Below, piece by piece: positions 52,192 to 61,349 of a stretch of DNA of 64,000 nucleotides. A program made the position numbers and the translations under genes. The stretch covers positions 68,526 through 132,525 of the forward strand of contig JAXHMR010000016.1 in assembly GCA_034521225.1 (NCBI GenBank), written 5' to 3'. This DNA comes from Woeseia sp034521225 (GTDB lineage Bacteria > Pseudomonadota > Gammaproteobacteria > Steroidobacterales > Woeseiaceae). The notes under the pieces are model-generated. The model was not told the DNA's origin, searched no databases, and saw only the letters and a program-made list of their open reading frames with translations. How positions within the stretch are numbered: the stretch's first letter is position 1; each line of letters opens with the position of its first letter.

Positions 52192-52615
52192 CTAAGAACG
52201 TCCCTGCATCCGCAGAGCATCGGCGATCACTTCGAGCGCATCTGCCTTGACGGCGGAGTCACTGCGAGCCAGTGAGTCGGCTTTGCGTGCGCAGTTGTTC
52301 AGCCTGCGACCAGTTGTTCTCGGCGTAACGTACACGGGCCAGTTCGAGCCAGATTGCCGCGGCGCCGGGATCAATACGTACGGCGCGTTCAAGAGTAGCT
52401 GCCGCCTGCGCGTAGTCGCCGCTGAGCCTGAGTTCGCGGCTTTGTTGCAATAACGACTCACTGACCGGCCGCATCGACGGTCCATCGCGCGGCGCATCAG
52501 GCGGCTGCGGCGATGGGTCTGGCCCCCCGGCTTGCGGCAACGTTGTGCAGCCGGCCACCAGCATACTGGCCAGAGCGACGGCGGCTACGCTCAGTTGAAT
52601 ACGTCGTGCAGCCAT
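52192..52615 (-). CDS. TPR-containing lipoprotein downstream of PBP1B (LpoP-like candidate)
   Basis: From ATG 52615 a lipoprotein signal (VAAVALASMLVAGC) is followed by a Pro-rich linker (DPSPQPPDAPRDGP) and TPR helices LLQQSRELRLSGDYAQAAAT, LERAVRIDPGAAAIWLELAR and RYAENNWSQAEQL. The frame changes near 52290; the remaining helix (ADSLARSDSAVKADALEVIA) runs to a stop at 52192. Pseudomonas aeruginosa LpoP, the activator of PBP1b, is likewise a TPR lipoprotein encoded beside the PBP gene. The similarity here is in architecture and position, not demonstrated homology. Confidence 0.75.
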
Positions 52616-52635
52616 TCGAGTGTCCTTCACCGATA

Positions 52636-54915
52636 TCACGCCTGCCGGGGCCACAGTCCGGGTCGCGCGGCAGGCCGCGTGCCACGCGGCAGGCCGAGTT
52701 CGACGGCGTCCGGACGCGACTCGCGAACTTCCGCCCCGTGTAATGGTTGACCCATCGGACTCGAGTCCCTCGGGCAGCGGCGCACTGTATGACACGGCTG
52801 CCGTATCCGCAATCAGCGGCGCCCAGATGCGCAGCGCGCCCGCCGCACCACTCAGGCCCATCGGCCGGTTGTCGTCATGCCCGACCCAGACAACGGCGAC
52901 GCGGTCGCCTGAAAAGCCCGCAAACCAGCTATCCCGGAATTCGTCCGACGTGCCGCTCTTGCCCGCAACGGCAAGGCCGTCCGGAAGCACGGCGGAACGA
53001 CCGGTACCGCGTTTCATAACCTGCAGCAGTGCCTCATTGAGTTGGTAGACGCCGGCGGTATCGGCAACCTGTGCAACTTCAATCGGGTAGCGCTCAAGCG
53101 GTACCCCGTCGGCATCGATTACGGACCGTACCGCTTGCAGTGGCGTGTGAAACCCGCCATTGGCGAGCGTGCTGTATAGGCCGGCAACCTGCCGATCGGG
53201 TGTCATATCGACCGCACCTAGCAGCAATGACGGATAGGGCGGCAGCGGTTCGCCATCTCCCAGCCGGCTTGCCAGCGCGGCGACTGTGCCGATACCAACG
53301 TCGAGGCCGAGCCTGACCGTGGCACGGTTGAGCGACTCGGCGAGCGCCTGCAACAGCGTTACCTCACCCAGTGATTCATCATTGAAATTGCGCGGCTCCC
53401 AGACGTCGCCGTTGTCCAGTGTGATGCTGATCGGATCGTCCAGTATGCGGCTGGCCATCGTGTACTGGCCGCTTTGCAACGCGGCAAGATAGACGACCGG
53501 CTTCAGCAGTGAGCCGACCGGCCGGCGCGCATCCAGCGCACGATTGAATCCTTCGTAACCGCGGCGGCGGTCACCGACGACCGCCAGTACATCGCCCGAC
53601 TGTGTGCTCGTCACGATGGCGGCACCGGCCAGCCCTGTGCCAACGTCCGTCGAGTCGGCCATCGAGTAGCGACAGGCCCTCCGCGACACGACGCTCTGCG
53701 CTCGCCTGTGCCAATGGATCCAGAGCGGTGAAGATGCGCAACCCTGCCTGCGTCAGGTCCTCCTGCCGGTATTGCGCCATCAGTTGCTCACGGACCAGCT
53801 GCAGGTAGGCCGGGTAATACGATGCGCCGGCCGTTTTCCTGTCCCAGACGCCCAGTTCGCCTGACGCGGCCAGGCTCGCCTCGCGCTCGGGTATGAGTTC
53901 CGCCTGTTGCATCAAATCCAGGACCAGCGCGCGCCGGTCGCGTGCACGCGCCGGGAATCGCGCCGGGTCGTAATACCCCGGCCCCCGCACCAGCGCGACC
54001 AGCAACGCAATCTGCGGTAACTCAGTTCATCGCAGCGGGCGGCTGAAATAGTACTGGCTGGCGAGACCAAACCCGTGAATGGCGCGGTTACCGTCCTGCC
54101 CCATGTAAATTTCATTGATATAGGCATTGAGCAAATCGGATTTGCTGTAGTGCATTTCAAGAATCAGCGCCATCAGCGCTTCGCGGAATTTGCGCCACAA
54201 CGTCTGGCGATTGTCGAGGAAGTAGTTCTTGACCAGTTGCTGCGTCAGCGTGCTGCCGCCCTGGGTGACTGCGCCGGCGCGCACATTGGCCAGAAGCGCA
54301 CGAGGCCGACCGCGACCGGATCGACACCCGCATGATCATCGAAGCGGCGGTCCTCAACGGCCTTCAGTGCATCGCGTAAAAGTGGCGGGACCTGGTCCGG
54401 GTTCACGACGATACGGTCTTCGCCATGACGTGGAAATATGCTGCCTACCAACAGCGGATCGAGGCGTCCTATGGCGACCTCACGACCCGCTTCCCGCAGG
54501 CTGGCAATTCCCTGCCCGTCGAAGCGGACGTCGATCACCAGTGGTGGCTGCAGGGCATCCCAGTATTGGAACTGGCGCGTGACGGCCTCGATGCGCTCCC
54601 CCTCCCGGCGGAACGTTCCGGGATTGTCGGGTGTCGTGGCGACACGGCGGTAGCCGAGACGCAGCAACTCCTGTTCGAGAGCGTACGGTTCGATCAGCAG
54701 ACCGGCATAGAGCTCAAGAGGCCGCGCATAGACCCGGCAGCCAGAATCCCCAGCGGCGGCCTTCGAAGCCCGGTCCGTAATGAGCCAGTTCAGGTACAGC
54801 AGGTACGCCGCACTTGTGACCAGCAGCAGGACCAGCAGCGCCGCGGCGGGCGCCGCCGGAAGGCGCTCCGGAGACGTGCCGGGAATGACTGTTTGCGTTT
54901 TGCGTTTGGCGGCAC
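52636..54915 (-). CDS. mrcB: Penicillin-binding protein 1B, bifunctional glycosyltransferase/transpeptidase (frameshifted)
   Basis: Class A PBP building peptidoglycan. A basic N-terminus and one transmembrane helix (ALLVLLLVTSAAYLLYLNW) precede a UB2H-like segment (LELYAGLLIEPYALEQELLRLGYR). The GT51 domain has LKAVEDRRFDDHAGVDP (catalytic Glu), VTQGGSTLTQQLVKNYFL and LLNAYINEIYMGQDGN. The transpeptidase has RRPVGSLLKPVVYLAA (SxxK), AESLNRATVRLGL (SxN) and LAVAGKSGTSDEFRDSWFAG (KSGT). Frame changes occur near 54850, 54290, 54010, 53640 and 52750. The true end in the corrected frame is TGA 52636; the uncorrected frame runs on into the lipoprotein gene. The GTG start at 54915 is my best guess. 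Confidence 0.9.
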
Positions 54916-54964
54916 GTTACCGGCCAGGGATCGTCAGTTTGAGCGGGTTCCCGTCAGCGTCAAG

Positions 54965-55923
54965 TCAGCCAGTGCCGCGCGTCTGTGTGCGTCCGTGACG
55001 TGCGTTTTTCTCGATGGAACTGCACCAGATCATCCCGGCGACATCCTTGCCGGTACGCTTTTTTCAATTCCCTCAAGACCGGGGCTGGAAATTGGCTTCC
55101 ATCACCCGCGGGCCCGTGATTCTGGAGCGCAGCAGGTCCACACCAGCCACGTTCAGGCCCATGATACGGGCCGAACGAACGGCGGTTGACCGTTCTTCCG
55201 GCGTAATCTTGATGACCTCGGCGGACCCACCGCGGTGCAGGTTGGAGCGGAATTCGCCCTCCTTTGCCGGAACAGCCTTCATCGATGCCGCGACTTTTTC
55301 GCCGATGAGCAAAGCAGCGTATGCTCGGAGCCACCGGCCTCCTTGATGAATTTGTCCTGCACCATGAAGTCAGCGTTTAATCCGCTGAATGCTTCAATAA
55401 CGCTTTCGGCAGCACTTGTGGTCTCCGCAAGCACAACTCCGACACCCTGCGTTCCCTCGAGCAGCTTGATGACGACCGGCGCTCCGCCAACGAACTTGAG
55501 CAGGTCCTCGGTATCGCCCGGTGAATTGGCGAACCCCGTCACGGGCATGCCGATGCCCTTGCGTGACAGCAGCTGTAGCGCCCGCAGCTTGTCGCGCGAA
55601 CGCGTAATCGCCACCGACTCATTGACCGAATACGTGCCCGTCCAGTCTGCGAACTGGCGGACGACAGCCGTGCCGTAAAACGAGATCGACGCACCGATAC
55701 GCGGAATGATCGCATCGAGGCGGTCGACCGGCTCGCCGCGGTAATGAACGCCCCCCTTCAGCGTCGTTATATTCATGTAGCAGCGCTTGTGATTGATGAC
55801 ACGGGCCTCGTGTCCGCGCTTCTCGCAGGCTTCAACCAGGCGTCGGGTTGAATAGAGGTTTCGATTGGTTGAGAGCACACCTATTTTCATGTGGATTCCT
55901 GAGACTTTCTGTGGTTCGGTCAT
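54965..55923 (-). CDS. rimK: RimK-family ATP-grasp alpha-L-glutamate ligase (frameshifted)
   Basis: Adds glutamate to a protein or peptide C-terminus; E. coli RimK modifies ribosomal protein S6. ATG 55923 overlaps the preceding stop (ATGA); the alternative ATG 55890 gives MKIGVLSTNRN, the usual family start. Segments: IIPRIGASISFYGTAVVRQF, ITRSRDKLRALQLLSRKGI, VVIKLLEGTQGVGVVLAE (ATP-grasp Lys region) and VIGEKVAASM-like LIGEKVAASMKA. Later blocks are EGEFRSNLHRGGSA and GPRVMEAN. Frame changes occur near 55310, 55090 and 55040; the corrected end is TGA 54965-54967. About 309-319 codons. Confidence 0.9.
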
Positions 55924-56952
55924 TTCCTGGAGGGGTTGCTTGTGCCGTGCCGCAAATCTGGAGCAGACCAGACCGCCCGCTCGACGCTGCTAAATGCCGC
56001 AACATGGAATAGTGCATCACCTTCGAGCGCCAAAGGCAAATTGCTGCGGCCAATCACAATGCCGTCAAATCGGGCCGGTACGTCCTCTTCCTCGCGTCCC
56101 AGGCGGATTACACTGATGGTTGCGAGGCGCTGGTCGCTCGCGGACGGTCCGTCCGAGCTGCACCTTGTTACTCACAATGCCACTGGCCGGCGCCCGAATC
56201 CAGCTCGTGGCACTCGCAATGACGGGCGCATGGCGCGTCGCGAGCCGCCGCTCCGACAGCATACCTATCGCCGACATGACGTTCAAAATACCGCGCACGC
56301 CTGCCCGAATGCTGATTTCGTCAAAACGCAATGCCTCACCGGCCTCATAGGTTATGACGGGCTTGCCCATTTCGCTGGCGCAGCCGCGCAACGAACCGTC
56401 CCGAACGTCGGAGTTGATAATAACAGGCACACCGAACGCCCGCGCCAGCATCAGGGTTTCCGCATCATCCAGGTTCGCGCGGATCTGGGGCAGGTTCGAG
56501 CGATCGACCGCCCCGGTGTGCAGGTCTATGCCATAATCCAGCCACGGGTCACCGAGTATTCAGTTCAGGAACGTGTTTGCAAGGCGCGCGGCTACCGATC
56601 CCTTTGCGCTGCCCGGAAACGAACGATTCAGGTCACGCCGGTCCGGCAGATAGCGGGATTGGTCCAGGAATCCATGCACGTTGACGATCGGCACTGCGAT
56701 CAGCGCGCCCCGTAATGCTGTCAGCGCCTTGCGCTTTAACAGGCGGCGTATAATTTCGACGCCGTTCAGCTCGTCGCCATGGATGGCAGCCGACACAAAC
56801 AGTACAGGGCCTGGCTTGCGCCCGTTAACGACCTGTACCGGCATCGACACAGACGTCGCCGTGTACAGGTCCGCGATGGGCAGGTGGACATCGGCGCGCT
56901 TGCCGGGTGGCACGGAAGTGCCGTTAATCGTTATTGTCGGATTTTTGTCCAT
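55920..56952 (-). CDS. Succinylglutamate desuccinylase/aspartoacylase-family zinc hydrolase (frameshifted)
   Basis: Zinc carboxypeptidase-like deacylase of the AstE/AspA group. From ATG 56952: FVSAAIHGDELNGVEIIRRL carries the zinc ligands (HGDE), and PIVNVHGFLDQSRYLPDRRDLNRSFPG is a family signature. After frame changes near 56560 and 56480 come YGIDLHTGAVDR (zinc His) and ANLDDAETLMLARAFG, then PVITYEAGEALRFDE. The C-terminal beta domain continues in another frame from about 56140 to TGA 55920. It abuts the DUF785 gene upstream and overlaps rimK. The substrate may be an amino-acid or peptide modification linked to RimK; unproven. Confidence 0.87.
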
Positions 56953-57441
56953 TCAGCTGCGATGCTCCGTGCCTGATCGATTCTCTTTTCGCTTGCCTTG
57001 CGCGTACGATAGCGCCGGGTTGACGACGCCCCGCCCGGCTATCGCCGTCCGCCCGAGCAGCATCCGGAATAACATGTCATCCCGTGCCGTAAGCGTCATT
57101 TCGGAGGACCATAACTGACCGCCGACCGCGACCGGCGTTTCGATGACAAACCGCTGTTCGCGGTGGCCGCCGGAATCGGAGACGACGCGTTCATCGATGA
57201 CGTCGGCTGTACAGACGATTACTCGCTCGGAATTTCGCTGTACCGGATGAATCTTGAAGCGCACACGCAGCGCACCGCCGTCGCGGTATCTCTCGACTTC
57301 AAATGCATGCAACGCCGAAGTACGGGCGCCGGTATCGACTTTGGCCTTGATTCGGCGTATTCCGAGCTCCGGCAGCCCGATCCACTCGCGCCAGCCAAGC
57401 GTCAGAAGCTCTTCCCGGGGTTTTTCCTCGCTCACAGACAT
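56953..57441 (-). CDS. RimB-like retropepsin-fold protease (ATP-dependent zinc protease family, DUF785)
   Basis: An intact 162-residue protein of the family called ATP-dependent zinc protease, whose fold is that of retroviral aspartic proteases. The catalytic motif AKVDTGARTSALHA (DTGA) is clear, with RTAIAGRGVVNP near the C-terminus. In Pseudomonas a member (RimB) trims the glutamate tails made by RimK. Here it is the first gene of a three-gene unit with the AstE-like hydrolase and rimK, adjoining the next gene without a gap. The upstream gap 57442-57731 (290 bases) shows nothing recognisable. Confidence 0.87.
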   Translation of the reverse strand: MSVSEEKPREELLTLGWREWIGLPELGIRRIKAKVDTGARTSALHAFEVERYRDGGALRVRFKIHPVQRNSERVIVCTADVIDERVVSDSGGHREQRFVIETPVAVGGQLWSSEMTLTARDDMLFRMLLGRTAIAGRGVVNPALSYAQGKRKENRSGTEHRS

Positions 57442-57731
57442 CCCTGCTCAAACAATGCAGCAAGTATGCTATCAGAGATAGTCACGACAGAACGCCACTT
57501 ACTGGCGTTTGCAACGGGCCGCGGGGAGTGCCGGCCATCCAGCGGACGGCTGATATAGCTGCCCTGCGCCTTGTTGCACCCGATCTGCCAGGTCCGGCTT
57601 GCAACGCGCCACAAGCGGCACACGCCCGTCAGCTCGACGTGTTCATATAGTGGCGCCGGCATCCGGCTGGCACAATAGCAATGGTGGCCCAGTGTTTACG
57701 GCCATCACTCACGGACGGCGGAATTCACTTC

Positions 57732-58278
57732 ATGCACAAACCTGTTGACAGCCCGGCGGTCCTGATCAGCGAAGCAGAGATCCGTGCGCGGGTGGAGGAA
57801 CTTGCGCGGGAGATCTCCGCCGACTACGCGGACAAGACACCGCTGGTGCTGGTCGGCGTGTTGAAAGGCGCGTTCATTTTCCTCGCGGACCTGGCGCACG
57901 CGCCCTGAGCATTCCACGCACGATCGAGTTCATCGCGGTATCGAGCTACGACGACAGCAGCGTGCACAGCGGCGCCGTTCGTCTCGTCATGGACGTCCGC
58001 GGCAATATCGAGAACAAGCACGTGCTGATCATCGAGGACATCGTCGACACCGGGCCACACGCTGGACTACCTCATTGGCATGATCGGCTCGCACCGGCCG
58101 GCCTCGGTCCGCACCTGCACGCTGTTGCACAAGGCCGAGCGCGCGGAGGTCGACGTGCCCATCGACTACACGGGCTTCAGGATTGCGGACGAGTGGGTGG
58201 TCGGCTACGGCCTCGACTACGCCGAGCGCGACCGCACGCTGCCTTATATCGGCATCGATCAGGCCGAGACGACGGTGA
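57732..58278 (+). CDS. hpt: Hypoxanthine/guanine phosphoribosyltransferase (frameshifted)
   Basis: Purine salvage: makes IMP or GMP from the base and PRPP. From ATG 57732 (MHKPVDSPAVLISEAEI). LVLVGVLKGAFIFLADL is the family N-terminal motif, and the PRPP-binding loop VLIIEDIVDTG, then IDYTGFRIADEWVVGYGLDYAE and LPYIGI follow. Frame changes occur near 57905 and 58055. The C-terminal end is unclear: the conserved sequence stops near 58262, the current frame stays open to 58544, and a TGA at 58276-58278 in another frame is a likely true stop. Convergent with the cation-efflux gene. Confidence 0.88.
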
Positions 58279-58289
58279 AACGCATCGCG

Positions 58290-59141
58290 CTACACTGTTG
58301 CCGTGTGGTCGGCGCAGGCATCGAACTCGACCTCGATAGTCGAATGGTAAATGCCGTAGTCCGTGCTCAGTATTTCCTTCAGCTCGCGCACGACCGGCGA
58401 TTGCATTCGCGCAACGGTTCGGTCAGCACGACATGCATGGTCAGCATCGGCCTGCTGCTGCGTCAGTCCCCAGACATGCACGTGGTGGATCTGGCCACTG
58501 ACGGCATCGACTCGTTTCGTCAGCGCTTCCTGGAGGCCGCCTAACATCGAGCCAGTCGGGCGTGCCTTCGAGGAGAATGTGCGAGCTGCGGCGCACGAGC
58601 ATCCACGCACTGCGCAACACCAGCATCGCGACAACGACCGACAACAGCGGGTCGATCGGCAACCAGCCGGTCGCCAGGATCACCAGTGCCGCCGCGATCG
58701 CGGCCACGGAACCGAGCAGGTCACCGAGCACGTGCAACGCCGCGCCGCGCATGTTCAGGTTCTCGCGATCGCCACCGTGTAACACGGCAAACGCGATGAC
58801 GTTGACGATGAGCCCGGCACAGGCGACGTAGCAACGTGCCGCGTCGCCTGGCCATCCTGCGGTCGGCTCCAGCAGGCGGCTGACGCCGCTTCGATTACGA
58901 TCCAGCCGACAATGAATACCAGCGTGATGCCGTTGACGAACGCGGCAAGAATCTGGAATCGCTGGTAGCCGTAGCTGCGGCGCGGATCGGCGGGACGGCG
59001 ACTGATTCGAAACGCGACGGCAGCCAGGCCCAGCGCCATCGTGTCCGTCAGCATGTGGCCGGCATCGGCCAGCAGGGCCAGTGATCCGGTCAGCCAGCCG
59101 GCGACGGCCTCGACGACTGTAAACAGTGCCGTCAGGCACAA
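58290..59141 (-). CDS. Cation diffusion facilitator (ZitB/CzcD-type, frameshifted)
   Basis: Exports Zn(II) or related divalent metals by proton exchange. Helix 2 carries the metal site LLADAGHMLTDTMALGLA (HxxxD), followed by RRSYGYQRFQILAAFVNGITLVFI. A His-containing C-terminal cytoplasmic domain is seen (IHHVHVWGLTQQQAD, GIYHSTIEVEF). Frame changes occur near 58860, 58760 and 58600. The annotated start is TTG 59141. The same frame reads back through a basic segment (RRTRSTANSRRVLIA) to the stop of the SSS gene with no ATG or GTG, so the start is unresolved. Confidence 0.85.
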
Positions 59142-59228
59142 CGCGATGAGTACGCGACGGCTGTTAGCCGTCGATCGTGTGCGGCGCTCGTGACGACGAC
59201 GTCGACGCAGCCTGCCGAGCGGATCGGC

Positions 59229-60997
59229 CTAACTGGCCCGAGGCACGCGTATGTCCTCGACCAGGTGCTGGATGTGTTCGGGCGGCGGCGACGTCAGGTG
59301 GCTGACCACCAGCGCAACGGTGAAGTTGAGCAACATCCCGATGACACCTATGCCCTCGGGCGAAATGCCCAACAGCCAGTTCGCCGGCGATATCCTCGCC
59401 CCACGGCGATCCGGCCCATTTCAGGAACAGGCCCTTGAAGTACTCGATATAAGCGTACGTGAACAACAGCCCCGCCAGCATGCCGGCGATGGCGCCCTGC
59501 TTGTTCGCGCGCTTGACGAAGATGCCGAGGATGATTGCCGGGAACAGCGACGCCGCGGCCAGCCCGAACGCGAACGCGACAACCTGCGCCACCCACCCCG
59601 GCGGGTCGAAGCCGAGGTAGCCCGCGATCATGATTGCGACCGCGGCCGCGATGCGGCCGGCAAGCAACTCCTGTTGCTCCGATATGTGGCGGCATGAAAA
59701 TGCCCTTGACGAGATCGTGCAGAACAGCGGCTGATATGACCAGCAGCAGGCCCGGCCGCCGTCGACAGCGCGGCGGCAATGCCGCCCGCCGCCACCAGCG
59801 CGATAACCCAGTCGGGCAGCCCGGCAATTTCCGGGTTGGCCAGCACCATGATGTCGCGGTCGACCGTCAGTTCGTTGCCTTCCCAGCCGTAACGCCGGGC
59901 CTCGTCGGCGAAGTCGGAGTTGCCGTCGTTGTAGTACTGGATCCGGCCGTCACCGTTCCTGTCGTCGAACTCGACGAGGCCCGTCTGCTGCCAGGTCTTC
60001 ATCCAGCGGGGCCGCTCGCTGTACTCGAGGTTGCCGGCCGGCGCGCCGATCTCGCCCGGCTGCACCGTCGTAATCAGGTTGTAGCGCGCCATCGCGCCGA
60101 CAGCCGGCGCCGTCGTGTACAGGATGGCGATAAACAGCAGCGCATAGCCCGCCGAGCGGCGCGCGTCACGCACCTTCGGCACCGTGAAAAAACGGACGAT
60201 GACGTGCGGCAGGCCGGCGGTGCCGACCATCAGCGCGAGCGTGATGCAGAATACGTCGATGCGGCTCTTGGTGCCGCTCGTGTACTGCGTGAAGCCCAGT
60301 GACGTGACGATATCATCCAGCTTCTGCAGCAATCCCGTGTCGGTACCCGCGAGATCGGCGCCGAACGCGACCTGCGGAAACGGGTTCTTGGTGAGCTGCA
60401 GCGCGATGAATATCGCCGGCACCGTGTACGCAAAGATGAGAACGCAGTACTGCGCGACCTGCGTGTAGGTAATGCCTTTCATGCCCCCGAGCACAGCGTA
60501 AAAGAACACGACGCCCATGCCGACGACCAGGCCGACCACCAGGTCCACCTCGAGAAAACGCGAGAAAACGATACCCACACCGCGCATCTGGCCCGCGACA
60601 TAGGTAAACGAGACGAAAATCAGGCAGATGACCGCGACGATGCGCGCGGTCCTGCGAGTCATACCGCTCCGCGATGAATTCGGGCACCATAGAACTTGCC
60701 GAACTTGCGCAGGTACGGCGCCAGGAACAGCGCCAGCAGCACATAGCCGCCGGTCCAGCCCAGCAGGTAGACCGGAACACGTCGTAGCCGAGGAAGGCGA
60801 TCAGTCCCGCCATGGAGATGAACGATGCCGCGCTCATCCAGTCCGCGGCCGTCGCCATGCCGTTGGCGAGCGGTGACACGCCCTTGCCGGCGATGTAGAA
60901 ATCGCCGGTGCTGCGGGCCGCGCAACCAGACGGCGATACCGACGTACAGCGCGAAACTCGCGCCGACGACGAGGTAGGTCATTGTCTTGAGGTCCAT
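59229..60997 (-). CDS. Sodium:solute symporter, large subunit (VC_2705-type, frameshifted)
   Basis: LeuT-fold sodium-coupled carrier of the SSS family, about 590 codons. Starts MDLKTMTYLVVGASFALYVGIAVWL at ATG 60997. Landmarks are GMATAADWMSAASFISMAGLIAFLGYD, a GGMKGITYTQVAQYCVLIFAY segment, TAGLPHVIVRFFTVPKVRDARRSAGYALL and the late VAFAFGLAAASLFPAIILGIF. A long periplasmic insert with EFDDRNGDGRIQYYNDG is visible. Frame changes occur near 60890, 60690, 59745, 59690 and 59300; the corrected end EHIQHLVEDIRVPRAS stops at TAG 59229. It pairs with the DUF4212 small subunit directly upstream. Acetate or another short carboxylate is a reasonable but untested substrate. Confidence 0.9.
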
Positions 60998-61006
60998 CAG
61001 GACGCC

Positions 61007-61266
61007 TCAGTCTTCATGCACGTCGTACTTGCTGGTCGAGGCGGTTCATGCGCCAGGCGTAGAAGAAGATCAGCAGGACGAAGACGTAGATCGAGCCCTG
61101 CTGCGCGAACCAGAAGCCCAGCGGAAAGCCGCCGATCGTGATCCGGTTCAGCTGCTCGACGAACAGGATGCCGAATCCGTAGGAAACCACGAACCAATCG
61201 GCCATGCAGCCTGCTACGAATTCGCAGGTTGGCACGCCAGTAAGCGGCGCGTTGTTCCGGTTTCAT
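61007..61266 (-). CDS. DUF4212 small subunit of the sodium:solute symporter (frameshifted)
   Basis: A two-helix membrane protein always found with this SSS subtype. From ATG 61266, MKPEQRAAYWRANLRI is followed, after a frame change near 61215, by DWFVVSYGFGILFVEQLN, GGFPLGFWFAQQGSIYVFVLLIFFYAW and RMNRLDQQ. The corrected C-terminus KYDVHED ends at TGA 61007-61009, nine bases before the large-subunit ATG. About 87 codons. Divergent from the molybdopterin dehydrogenase gene. Confidence 0.9.
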
Positions 61267-61316
61267 TGTGAAGCTCCGCTGGTTGCTTGTTCTTGGCGTG
61301 AGGGCGACAATCCAGT

Positions 61317-61336
61317 GTCCTGTCCCGGGACAGGAC
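61317..61336. promoter_or_regulatory. Perfect 20-bp palindrome in the divergent promoter region
   Basis: GTCCTGTCCCGGGACAGGAC is a perfect dyad between the divergent symporter small subunit (start 61266) and the molybdopterin dehydrogenase (start 61350), ending 13 bases before the latter. It may be an operator or a 5' hairpin. No regulator gene is adjacent. Confidence 0.5.
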
Positions 61337-61349
61337 GCCTGGGGCAGAC

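Noticed and set aside
52259..53689. A fused PBP1B-TPR lipoprotein
   Set aside because: The fusion exists only in an uncorrected frame. In the neighbouring frame PBP1B has a proper end and stop at 52636, and the lipoprotein has its own ATG and signal peptide.
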